A DNA stretch of 61,107 nt from Kutzneria sp. (lineage in GTDB: Bacteria > Actinomycetota > Actinomycetes > Mycobacteriales > Pseudonocardiaceae), in the NCBI GenBank assembly GCA_019239965.1, contig JAFAZC010000034.1:1-61107 (forward strand), written 5' to 3'. A program made the position numbers and the translations under genes. The notes under the pieces are model-generated. The model was not told the DNA's origin. It saw only the letters and a list, made by a program, of their open reading frames with translations, and did no database searches. Positions 26,546 to 34,348 of the stretch are shown here, one piece after another (the stretch's first letter is position 1; every line of letters starts with the position of its first letter).

Positions 26546-27594
26546 CGCGGCACTCCCGGAGTCGTGCCCGAGGGCCGCCGGGTGGTGCCGGCGGGCCGGG
26601 TGGGCGAGGTGGTGTGCGCGGGAGCGGCTGCTTTTCTCCCGCAGCCCTGGACTCCGGATTTCGGGGTCTTTTTTGACACGCGACCCCGAACTTTTTTCGA
26701 CGACTTTCCGCCGACGGTCGTTACCGTGCGTGATGTGTCGGGCTGGCTTGTTGCGGGGCGCGTGGCCCGGCGGGCGGCGGCGATGATGGTCGCCGTGTGG
26801 ACCGCGCGGACCTCCACATCGCGTTCGCGGCGGTCGCCGGGGTCGTCGTGCGGCGCCTGCTCGCGCAGCCACGCGACCAGCCGTTGCTCGGCGCGCACGC
26901 GGACATGCGCGAGGGTGTCGTAGCTCATGCCGCGGTCCGCGGCGGCCTGGGCGAGCGTGTACTCCGGCTCCAGCCGGGTGGCTCCGATCAGTTCGGCCTG
27001 CTCGCCGGTGATGACTCCCTCGGCCACCGCGCGGGCGAGCACGAAGTCCTCGTGCCCCCACGGCAGACTCGGCTCGCTGGAGTGGAAGCCCTCATCCGTC
27101 GGTATCGGGCGGTCGAGCGCCTCGCGGATGAAGACGTGACCGGCGCGCAGCGCGGCGCAGCGCAGCCGCCACAGCACCCACGGCCGGGCGAGGTCCATGT
27201 GCGCCAGCTCGGACAGAAAGCCGGTCAGCACGGCGGCGTGAATGTCGTGATGGTCGTCGGCGTACTTGCGGCACAGCTTGGCGGTGATGGGGATCAGCGC
27301 GTGCAACGCCAGCCCAACGCAGGCCACCGTCCAGGCGCCGCCCTCATCGCGGGAACGGGTGACCAGGTGCACCCAGGCCGAGTCCACGGTCGAGAGCGCC
27401 AGCTGCGGATCGCGCAGCAGGGTGCTCAGCTCATCCAGCGCAACCCGCCGCCGAGGCAGACCGGGGAAGAAGCGGCCATCGACCCAGAGCGGTTCCGGTC
27501 CGGTGACCAGCCACCGAAACGCCGTCCGCGCGGAGTCCAGCGGCAGCGATTCGCGCTCGAAAGGCGCGTTATGGAATACACGATTCGCCGGCAT
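26536..27594 (-). CDS. Sigma-factor-like HTH protein heading the conjugation operon
   Basis: 352 residues from ATG 27594 with AAAGGAG 8 nt upstream. The middle is helical with many Trp and His residues; about residues 230-275 (EPEYTLAQAAADRGMSYDTL, then AHVRVRAEQRLVAWL) form an HTH of the sigma region 4 type. The C-terminus is Lys/Arg-rich (SSKKVRGRVSKKTPK). As the first gene of the minus-strand operon, downstream of the iteron-like region, it could be the operon's own activator. A true sigma region 2 is not obvious, so sigma activity is uncertain. Confidence 0.65.
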   Translation of the reverse strand: MPANRVFHNAPFERESLPLDSARTAFRWLVTGPEPLWVDGRFFPGLPRRRVALDELSTLLRDPQLALSTVDSAWVHLVTRSRDEGGAWTVACVGLALHALIPITAKLCRKYADDHHDIHAAVLTGFLSELAHMDLARPWVLWRLRCAALRAGHVFIREALDRPIPTDEGFHSSEPSLPWGHEDFVLARAVAEGVITGEQAELIGATRLEPEYTLAQAAADRGMSYDTLAHVRVRAEQRLVAWLREQAPHDDPGDRRERDVEVRAVHTATIIAAARRATRPATSQPDTSRTVTTVGGKSSKKVRGRVSKKTPKSGVQGCGRKAAAPAHTTSPTRPAGTTRRPSGTTPGVPRCA

Positions 27595-27652
27595 AGTCGG
27601 CTCCTTTGCGTGGCCAGAGAAACAACGACCAGGCAAGGAAGCCAAATCACGT

Positions 27653-27700
27653 CCACCAAAACGCCACCAAACCGCCACCGGAGTGCCACCAAACCGCCAC
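27653..27700 (+). repeat. Left iteron cluster, 11-bp units
   Basis: Direct repeats in 11-bp steps start at 27653, 27664, 27675, 27686 and 27697. The units are CCACCAAAACG, CCACCAAACCG, CCACCGGAGTG (variant), CCACCAAACCG and a partial CCACCG. Spacing of 11 bp puts each copy on the same face of the helix. Confidence 0.85.
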
Positions 27701-27827
27701 CGATGATCTTGAGTGATCGTTTCCAGCCACCACAAAGATCATCTTCAATCCGCCGGGCCGCCCGCAGCGGCTCACATCAAGATCATTTACATGATCGTCG
27801 GTAATAGCCTCTGAGCTGCTGTAATGA

Positions 27828-27860
27828 TGTTTTGGTGGCGGTTTGGTGGCGTTTTGGTGG
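27828..27860 (-). repeat. Right iteron cluster, inverted 11-bp units
   Basis: On the minus strand the units are CCACCAAAACG (27850-27860), CCACCAAACCG (27839-27849) and CCACCAAAACA (27828-27838). Two of the three are exact copies of units in the left cluster, in inverted orientation. Together the clusters flank 27701-27827. Confidence 0.85.
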
Positions 27861-28146
27861 CGGGGCACGTGATCCCGATAGCCGACATGACACGCGTCGG
27901 GGGCCGAGACGAGAGAAACCCGTCGAAGTTTTTTCCAGATTTCTTCGGCGGCGGGCGCTTGCGGGTTCTTCGCGCGGGCGCGCGCGAGCGTCTTTTCCGC
28001 TCCACCGCGCTGCGGGCCGGGCGAAAAATATCTGAAGAAAGTTGGGTATGGGCTGTCAAAAAAAGGGCCGGATTTCGGAGTCCAGGAGTGTTCCAGGGCG
28101 CCCCGTCCACACGCGGCGCAACACCCGAGGCTCTGCGAGGAACCCC

Positions 28147-29247
28147 ATGCCCCAGTCCGACCACCCGGCGCGCCGGTCCGCACCGCATAGCCCGAAGCGA
28201 CGCGACGACTCCACCCGCCCGGCGAGCACCCGCTCCGGTACCCGCCGGGGTGTCGAGCGCCGCCCCTATCCGACAGCGTCGACCACCACCAGGGTCAGCC
28301 CCGCCAAGCCCGGCTCACCGCGCGCCCGCGCACGGTCACGCGGGTCGAGTTCGACCCCGACCCCGGCGACGGTGTGGACGGCCGGCGCGGCGCCGGTCGA
28401 CCTCGACGCAACCTGGCCGGCACCGATCGTCGAAAAGATCGTCGGCGCGTTCAGCGAGCCCGGCGGGCAGGTCGCGCTGCTGCCCTGGCCGACCGCGCGG
28501 CCGACCCCGAGCACGCGTCCGCGGCTCACCCCGGTCTTCTCCGATGCGGTGCTCGCCCACGCCCCCGGAGCCGAGCCGGACAACGCGGTGGCCGACGCGC
28601 TCACCGCCATCGAGGGCCTGCACCGGACGGCCCGCGTGGTGCGCGTCCCGGTCGACCCGGCCGCCACCGGTCCGGGGTCGCGACCGTTCTGGGCCGACCT
28701 TGTCGGCACCCCCGACGGCACACCCGCAACCGTCTCCGAGCTGTCGCGTCCCGACCTGGGCGGCGGGGTGCTCGACGACGCCGACGCCGCGCCGGCGGAC
28801 ACCGACTTGATCATCACGAGCCTGCGTCCCGAGCACGGCGGCGACCACACCAGCGACCTGGTGGCACTGGCCGCGGCCCGCCTGCTGCGGGTCGGCGGGA
28901 TCCTCGCCGTACTCACGCACTGTGACTGGCCGGCGGGCGAGCTGATCGACCCGACCGGCGCGGTCGTGGCCGCCGCGCAGAACGCCGACCTGCTCTACCT
29001 CCAGCACATCGTCGCCCTCCACGCTCCGGTGCGCGAAGGCCGCTTCGCCGTCGAATCCCTCACCGCACGCGACACCACAACGGCCGAGGACGAGGCGCGC
29101 GCCGCGCATCGCGCGGCCGTGCGCGGGCTGCCCGCGCCGCACCGGCGCATCCACTCTGACGTCCTGTTTTTCGCCCAGCCGCACGAGTACGAGCCCCTGT
29201 CCGTGAGCCCGGCCGCGCAGGCGTTCGACACCGGAGTCATCCGATGA
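28147..29247 (+). CDS. Methyltransferase-like protein, first gene of the modification operon
   Basis: 366 residues from ATG 28147. After an Arg/Ser/Pro-rich N-terminus, a Rossmann-like part resembles class I methyltransferases: IVEKIVGAFSEPGGQVALLP where motif I would be, and DTDLIITSLRPEHGGDHTSD where the catalytic (D/N/S)PPY should be. LLRVGGILAVLTH follows as a typical late strand. The absence of PPY suggests loss of catalysis or another substrate. The stop overlaps the start of the next DNA methylase (ATGA), so the two proteins may act as a pair. Confidence 0.6.
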   Translation: MPQSDHPARRSAPHSPKRRDDSTRPASTRSGTRRGVERRPYPTASTTTRVSPAKPGSPRARARSRGSSSTPTPATVWTAGAAPVDLDATWPAPIVEKIVGAFSEPGGQVALLPWPTARPTPSTRPRLTPVFSDAVLAHAPGAEPDNAVADALTAIEGLHRTARVVRVPVDPAATGPGSRPFWADLVGTPDGTPATVSELSRPDLGGGVLDDADAAPADTDLIITSLRPEHGGDHTSDLVALAAARLLRVGGILAVLTHCDWPAGELIDPTGAVVAAAQNADLLYLQHIVALHAPVREGRFAVESLTARDTTTAEDEARAAHRAAVRGLPAPHRRIHSDVLFFAQPHEYEPLSVSPAAQAFDTGVIR

Positions 29248-30434
29248 CTGGCGCGCGGATTCCCCACCCCGACCACACCGGAACCCACCGCCAGAAAGGC
29301 ACGCCCGTGGCCGACGACCGCGCCCCGCACGCCCTGCCCGACACCCCTGCCGACACCGTGTCGGCCGCTGCGGAGAACGCGGTCGACGGGCCGACCCAGC
29401 GCATCCCGCGCGTCGTCATCGACACCCTCGACACCGCCACCACGTCCGCAGGTGTCATCGACGACGCGGGGCGGGAGCTGGCGGTGTCGGTGTGGACGAC
29501 CGCGCAGACCGCCCCGGCCGCGCAGCGCAAGAACCGGTACGTGGCCGAGTCGACCGCGCATCCCGCGAAGATGCTGCCGGCGGTCGCCGCCCACGCGATC
29601 GCCCACTACACCGACCCCGGCGACTTGGTGCTCGATCCGATGTGCGGGATCGGCACCACGTTGGTCGAAGCCGTGCACGCCGGGCGGCGCGCGGCGGGGA
29701 TCGAGTACGAGCCGCACTGGGTCGACGTCTCCCGCGCCAACCTCACGCTCGCCCACACCGCCGGCGTCGAGCACGACGGGCGGGTGTTCCACGGCGACGC
29801 CCGCCAGATCGCCGCACTGCTGCCGCCGGAGTATCTCGGGCAGGCCGCGCTCGTGGTCACCTCTCCGCCGTACGGGCCGTCCACGCACGGGCAGGTCTCG
29901 GTCGCGCCGGGCGCCGGGGTGCAGAAGTACCACCACCTCTACGGCAACACCCTCGACCGCGGGAACCTCGCCAACATCGGGCACCACCGGCTGCTGTCCG
30001 GGTTCACCCGCATCCTCGCCGGACTCGTTCCCTACCTGCGGCCGGGCGGGCACATCGCCATCACCATCCGCCCCTGGCGCGAGCACGCCGAACTGATCGA
30101 CCTGCCCTCCCAGATCCTGGCCTGCGGACTGCACGCCGGCTTGATCCCGGTCGAGCGCTGCGTCGCGCTGCTGGCACGCGCCGCCGAGCACGACCTCGTC
30201 GCGCGCGGCAGCTTTTTCCAGCGCGACTTCATCCGCAAACAGCGCGAAGCCGGGCTGCCCCTGCACCTCATCAGCCATGAGGACGTCCTGGTGTTCCGCG
30301 CGCCGCTGCGCCGGACGGCGAGTTCAGGAATCGCGACGGTCCGCCAGGATTCCCGACGCCATTTCAGCGGCCGGACACGACACGCCGGGAACCCGAGGGG
30401 TGACTCGGGCGTGTCGGAGAGCTGGGCGGCATGA
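29244..30434 (+). CDS. m4C/m6A-type DNA methyltransferase
   Basis: 396 residues. Motif I is LDPMCGIGTTLVEA (from about residue 130) and the catalytic motif IV is TSPPYG (206-211), the SPPY form common among N4-cytosine methylases. The order motif I before motif IV, with no large inserted recognition domain, resembles the TRM11/m4C group. A second start, GTG 29308 with AAAGG before it, would remove 21 residues. The 3' end is Arg/Ser-rich. No cognate endonuclease gene lies beside it. Confidence 0.85.
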   Translation: MTGARIPHPDHTGTHRQKGTPVADDRAPHALPDTPADTVSAAAENAVDGPTQRIPRVVIDTLDTATTSAGVIDDAGRELAVSVWTTAQTAPAAQRKNRYVAESTAHPAKMLPAVAAHAIAHYTDPGDLVLDPMCGIGTTLVEAVHAGRRAAGIEYEPHWVDVSRANLTLAHTAGVEHDGRVFHGDARQIAALLPPEYLGQAALVVTSPPYGPSTHGQVSVAPGAGVQKYHHLYGNTLDRGNLANIGHHRLLSGFTRILAGLVPYLRPGGHIAITIRPWREHAELIDLPSQILACGLHAGLIPVERCVALLARAAEHDLVARGSFFQRDFIRKQREAGLPLHLISHEDVLVFRAPLRRTASSGIATVRQDSRRHFSGRTRHAGNPRGDSGVSESWAA

Positions 30435-31912
30435 GCACCCGACCACGCCGCACCACACCGCGATCCGGGCGCGACTCCGCCCCCGCCCCTGCCCTCGCCG
30501 CCGTTCACACGGTGGCGGCGGGGGCGGTGCGGGCGGCCACCCCGGAGATGTTGTCGGTCGCCGACAGTCCGGGGCCGGTCATCGGCTCGGTGTGTACCGG
30601 CTATGGCGGGCTGGATCTCGGGGTGCTCGCCGCGCTCGGTGGGGGCCGCCTCGCGTGGTGCGCCGACTCGGATCCGCACATCGCCCAGGTCCTCGCCGCA
30701 CGGATGCCCGGCGTGCCGAACCTCGGCGATGTCCGTGCCATCGACTGGACGCAGGTGGAGCCGGTCGAGGTGCTTACCGCCGGGTTCCCCTGTCAGGACA
30801 TCTCCGCCGCCGGGCGGCGCGTGGGCATCGAGAAAGGCCAGCGCAGTGGCTTGTGGACCGACATCGTGGGTGGCCTTCGGATACTTCGACCAGCGTTGCT
30901 CGTTGTGGAGAACGTCGCCGCGCTTCGCTGGGCGGGCGGAGGTCTCCACCGTGTACTCGGCGACCTGGCCGAAGCGGGGTATGACGCGCTCTGGCGTAGC
31001 GTTCGCGCCGCCGACGTCGGCGCGGCACACCGCCGCGAGCGGGTGTTCCTGCTCGCCTGGCCCCGCCCCGTTGCCACCCCGGATGCTGCCGACCCCGCAA
31101 GCGCGCGACGGCGACAACCGGGGTCCGGCGGACCCGGCGCGGCGCCGTGCCGGTGGGCACCAGGTGAACCTGCACGACGCGGTGGACGCGGTGATGAAAC
31201 TCCTTCCCACGCCGACTGCCTCGGACGCGAAGAACTGCACCCACAGGACCCAGACCGGTGGGCCGTCGCTGCCCGACCAGGCGCGGCTGCTGCCGACACC
31301 GCGCGCGTCGGACACCGGCACGGCGGGCCGCCGCGCCGGGGCGGGTTTTCGGCCTCCACTGTCGCAGCAGGTGCTGCCGTTGGCCGACCCCGAGGCATTC
31401 CTGCCGACGCCGCGCGCGACCGACGGGACGAAGGGCTGCCCGGCCCAGCGGGGCTCCAAGGGCGACCTGATGCTGCCCTCGGCGGTCATGCGACTGCTCA
31501 CCCCGGACACCGGCGGCGGCATCTCGTAGCCGTCGCCGACCCGGCCGACCAGGAACCCACCACGGCGGCGCGCCCCGAGATGGACTGGGGCGACTACACG
31601 CCGGCCGTGCGACGGTGGGAACAAGTGCTCGGACGAGGCGCGCCGTTTCCCACCCAGCCCGGCACACACGGCCGACCCGTGTTGGCCCCCGCCTTCGTCG
31701 AGTGGCTCCAAGGGCTCGAGCCGGGCTGGGTGACGGGCCTGCCGTTGCCGCGTACCGCCTTGCTCAGAGCCCTGGGAAACGGCGTCGTCCCGCAACAAGC
31801 CGCCCACGCCGTGGGACTGCTGCTGGCCGACCTCGCCGTGCTTCTCGGCGCCGCCGACACCGGCGCCTGCGACGAGCGCCTCCGCCACGGGCAGGAGGCG
31901 AACGCGGCATGA
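30431..31912 (+). CDS. C5-cytosine DNA methyltransferase, frame disturbed in the target-recognition region
   Basis: 493 residues in the continuous frame. Motif I GSVCTGYGGLDLGV, motif IV GFPCQDIS with catalytic Cys121, motif VI ENV (160-162), motif VIII HRRERVFLLAWP and motif X ALGNGVVPQQAAHAV are all present. Between about 31070 and 31527, however, the sequence typical of this family (MLPTPQARDGDNRG, KLLPTPTASDAK, FLPTPRATDGTKG) lies in another frame, while the main frame there is Arg-rich shadow sequence. Two compensating indels, real or from sequencing, would explain this. The ATG overlaps the upstream stop by 4 nt. Confidence 0.85.
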   Translation: MSTRPRRTTPRSGRDSAPAPALAAVHTVAAGAVRAATPEMLSVADSPGPVIGSVCTGYGGLDLGVLAALGGGRLAWCADSDPHIAQVLAARMPGVPNLGDVRAIDWTQVEPVEVLTAGFPCQDISAAGRRVGIEKGQRSGLWTDIVGGLRILRPALLVVENVAALRWAGGGLHRVLGDLAEAGYDALWRSVRAADVGAAHRRERVFLLAWPRPVATPDAADPASARRRQPGSGGPGAAPCRWAPGEPARRGGRGDETPSHADCLGREELHPQDPDRWAVAARPGAAAADTARVGHRHGGPPRRGGFSASTVAAGAAVGRPRGIPADAARDRRDEGLPGPAGLQGRPDAALGGHATAHPGHRRRHLVAVADPADQEPTTAARPEMDWGDYTPAVRRWEQVLGRGAPFPTQPGTHGRPVLAPAFVEWLQGLEPGWVTGLPLPRTALLRALGNGVVPQQAAHAVGLLLADLAVLLGAADTGACDERLRHGQEANAA

Positions 31913-32844
31913 CCCCTCCAGCGTCCACGCCTGACTCTGGCCCGGCGTTGAGGTGCTTGTCGCTCGGGGCCGGTGTCCAGAGCAGCACCGTGCTGCTGCT
32001 CGCGTGCGAGGGCGTGATCCCCCGCTTCGATGTCGCCCTGTTCGCCGACACCGGCTGGGAACCACGCGCGGTGTACGAGAACCTCGCCCGGCTCCGCGCG
32101 CACGCCGCGAAGTTCGGCATCCAGGTCCGGACCGTGTCGGCGGGCAACATTCGCGACGATGCACTCGACCCGGCCCATCGGTTCGTGTCTATGCCTTTGC
32201 ACGTTCTCAACCCGGACGGCACCCGAGGACTCGCGCGTCGTCAATGCACGAGCGAGTACAAGATTTCGCCGCTCAAGAAAGCAGCGCGCGAACTGCTCGG
32301 CTATCCCCACCCGAGGCGGGTGCCGCGTGGCGTGTACATCGAGCAAGCCATCGGCATCAGCACCGACGAGTTCACCCGCGCCAAGGACTCCGGCGTCAAC
32401 TATCTGCGCAACGTGTTCCCGCTGATCGAACTCGGCTGGGACCGCGCACGCTGCGTCGACTATCTCGCCGAACGCGGCTTCGCGGGGACCGTGAAATCCG
32501 CCTGCCTGGGTTGCCCGTTCCACGGCAACGCGGGCTGGAGATGGATCCGCGACCACGACCCTGACGGGTGGGACGACGCGGTCGCGTTCGACAAGGCCAT
32601 CCGCGACGGCTACCCGCACGCCACCACCCAGGGGCAGGAGTTGCGCGGGCAGTACTTCCTGCACCGCTCCTGCCAGCCGCTGGATGAAGTCGATCTCGAC
32701 CCGCCCGCGAGGCGACATCTGCGGCTCGTCACAGCCGATTCGGGGGCGGTGGACGAGGAGGACGACCCGGACGGCTGCTCGCCGTGGTCGTGCCGTTCCG
32801 GCACCGCTGTCGCCGGGCACGACACCGAGGAGCGTGCGGCATGA
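31909..32844 (+). CDS. PP-loop ATPase of the PAPS-reductase-like family
   Basis: 311 residues from ATG 31909, with AGGAGG upstream. The N-terminal PP-loop is in the form SLGAGVQSSTVLLLA (from residue 18), followed by ALFADTGWEP. An RRQCTSEYKISPLKK block and a CLGCPFHG pair near residue 200 follow. This is the phage-type PAPS reductase/sulfotransferase-like family, whose real reaction is not known. PP-loop enzymes adenylate a carbonyl or carry out sulfur or nitrogen transfer, and QueC of the 7-deazaguanine pathway has the same fold. The position just before the transporter and the DpdA-like gene makes a role in base modification plausible. Confidence 0.8.
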   Translation: MTPPASTPDSGPALRCLSLGAGVQSSTVLLLACEGVIPRFDVALFADTGWEPRAVYENLARLRAHAAKFGIQVRTVSAGNIRDDALDPAHRFVSMPLHVLNPDGTRGLARRQCTSEYKISPLKKAARELLGYPHPRRVPRGVYIEQAIGISTDEFTRAKDSGVNYLRNVFPLIELGWDRARCVDYLAERGFAGTVKSACLGCPFHGNAGWRWIRDHDPDGWDDAVAFDKAIRDGYPHATTQGQELRGQYFLHRSCQPLDEVDLDPPARRHLRLVTADSGAVDEEDDPDGCSPWSCRSGTAVAGHDTEERAA

Positions 32845-33428
32845 TCGCGCCCAAGTCCTCGACGCTCACCGCATCGCCGCTCGGCGCCGGCCGACGCCGC
32901 GGCGATGCGACAGGCCGTCGCGTCATCGCGGTGAGCCTGGTGGTGCTGGCCGCCTACGTCGGCAACATCGTCCTCGCGAACTGGGCCTCAACGCACTGGA
33001 GCCCACTGGAGGTCGGGGCGGTCGCGGTACCCGCCGGAACGCTCTGGGCGGGGATGACCTTCACCCTCCGCGATCTGCTGCACGAGGGTCTCGGCGGGCG
33101 TGGCGTGCTGGGCGCGATCGCGGCCGGCGCGGGGCTGTCGGGGCTGCTGGCCACGCCGCAGATCGCCGTGGCCAGCGTGCTCGCCTTCACCACCTCGGAA
33201 CTGGTCGGCTCCCTCGTGTACGGCCGGCTGCGCAGCTGGTCGGTGCTGGGCGCGGTGACGGCCTCGAACCTTGTGGGGCTCGGGATCGACAGCGTGCTGT
33301 TCGTGCCCCTGGCCTTCGGCAGCTTCGCCCTCGTACCCGGCCAAGTCCTGGGCAAGACAGTCGCCACCGTGCTCACCGTCGCGGTGCTCCTCGTAGCGAA
33401 GACAGCCCGGCGGGCGGTGCGGCGATGA
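32841..33428 (+). CDS. VUT-family transporter, YhhQ-like (queuosine precursor)
   Basis: 195 residues with about six membrane helices (RVIAVSLVVLAAYVGNIVLA, LGAIAAGAGLSGLLATPQIA and others) and the WAGMTFTLRDLLHEGLG block of the VUT/YhhQ family. E. coli YhhQ takes up preQ0 and preQ1. The gene overlaps both neighbours by 4 nt. Next to a DpdA-like transglycosylase it would supply the 7-deazaguanine base by import. No genes for preQ0 synthesis are visible in the window. Confidence 0.85.
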   Translation: MIAPKSSTLTASPLGAGRRRGDATGRRVIAVSLVVLAAYVGNIVLANWASTHWSPLEVGAVAVPAGTLWAGMTFTLRDLLHEGLGGRGVLGAIAAGAGLSGLLATPQIAVASVLAFTTSELVGSLVYGRLRSWSVLGAVTASNLVGLGIDSVLFVPLAFGSFALVPGQVLGKTVATVLTVAVLLVAKTARRAVRR

Positions 33429-34321
33429 GGTTCTACCTCGGCACCCACCAGCCCGCCTGGCTGGCCCGCGACCTGGGCGTGCCCCTGCTGGTCTCGCACC
33501 GACGGCTGGCCGGCCGGCGCAGCCTGCCGCGCGCGAGTGGGCCGTGGGCGTGTGATTCCGGGGGCTACTCGGAGTTGTCGCTGTACGGCCGGTGGCGCAC
33601 CGACGAGCGCGCCTACGTCGCGGCGCTGCGCCGCTACGACAGCGAGATCGGCCACCTCGCGTGGGCCGCGCCGATGGACCACATGACCGAGGCCCATGTC
33701 CTGGCCCGCACCGGCGGCACCGTGCGTACCCACCAGCAGCGCACCGTCGCCAACTATCTCCGGCTGCGTGATCTCGCGCCCGAGCTGCCGATCATCCCGG
33801 TCCTGCAAGGACAGTCCATTGCCGACTACCACCGGTGCGCGGATCTCTACGAACGACACGACGTCGATCTCGCCGCGCTGCCCTTGGTCGGGGTCGGCAG
33901 CGTGTGCCGGCGCCAGCACACCGCCGAGGTCGAGCAGATCGTGCGGTCACTGGCGGCTCGTGGGTACCGCTTGCACGCTTTCGGCGCGAAGGTGCTCGGG
34001 CTGGGGCGCTATGCCGACGCCATCTCCAGCAGCGACTCGGCGTCGTGGAGTTTTCGCGGGCGATACGTCCCCGGCTGCACGCCCAGCCACCGCAGCGAAT
34101 CCAACTGCCTGCGCTTCGCGCTGGCCTGGCATACCCGCCTGCTGACCTCATTGCGCGCCGGGGAACTCGGCCACCAGCCCGGCTGCGGGCCAGTTTCCCC
34201 GCGCAGCCAAGGGTCGCGGGCACGCGGCCAGAAGAACGGACGCACCCGCCCTGGCTCGCCGCGCCCACGCCAAGCCCGCGGCCGGATGGCCGCTCGCGCG
34301 CAGAACTCGCCCGCGGCGTAG
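33425..34321 (+). CDS. DpdA-like 7-deazaguanine DNA transglycosylase
   Basis: 298 residues. The N-terminal GTHQPAWLARDLGVPLLVSH, then CDSGGYSEL (D44), WAAPMDHM (D85), IIPVLQGQS, VGVGSVCRR and finally AISSSDSASWSFRGRY (D204) are the landmarks of the TGT/DpdA-like family found in actinophages and elements. DpdA enzymes exchange guanine in DNA for a 7-deazaguanine base such as preQ0. The last 50 residues are Arg/Pro/Gly-rich and probably not part of the fold. It is the final gene of the ATGA-coupled operon. A tRNA-directed activity cannot be excluded, but the operon partners favour DNA. Confidence 0.82.
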   Translation: MRFYLGTHQPAWLARDLGVPLLVSHRRLAGRRSLPRASGPWACDSGGYSELSLYGRWRTDERAYVAALRRYDSEIGHLAWAAPMDHMTEAHVLARTGGTVRTHQQRTVANYLRLRDLAPELPIIPVLQGQSIADYHRCADLYERHDVDLAALPLVGVGSVCRRQHTAEVEQIVRSLAARGYRLHAFGAKVLGLGRYADAISSSDSASWSFRGRYVPGCTPSHRSESNCLRFALAWHTRLLTSLRAGELGHQPGCGPVSPRSQGSRARGQKNGRTRPGSPRPRQARGRMAARAQNSPAA

Positions 34322-34348
34322 GGCCGCCTTCACGGAATGGAGAATCCC

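Larger units (their letters stand above)
27595..28146. other. Divergent intergenic region with two inverted iteron clusters
   Basis: 552 bp separate the start of the conjugation operon (minus) from the start of the DNA-modification operon (plus). Both edges of its central part carry 11-bp repeats in opposite orientation. Between them lie about 125 bp with several AAGATCA/GATCATTT words and lower GC. The right part (27900-28100) holds A-rich and T-rich runs. It is the best candidate in the window for an operator hub, oriT or oriV. No gene is supported here. Confidence 0.7.

Noticed and set aside
27824-28146. Plus-strand ORFs across the iteron region leading into the modification operon
   Set aside because: The encoded sequence follows the DNA repeats (WWRFGG-type translations), lacks a ribosome site and has no domain; the real start of the first gene is ATG 28147.
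28147-34321. Reading the operon as a classical restriction-modification system
   Set aside because: No endonuclease gene is present in or beside the operon; the transporter and DpdA-like genes point to modification only.
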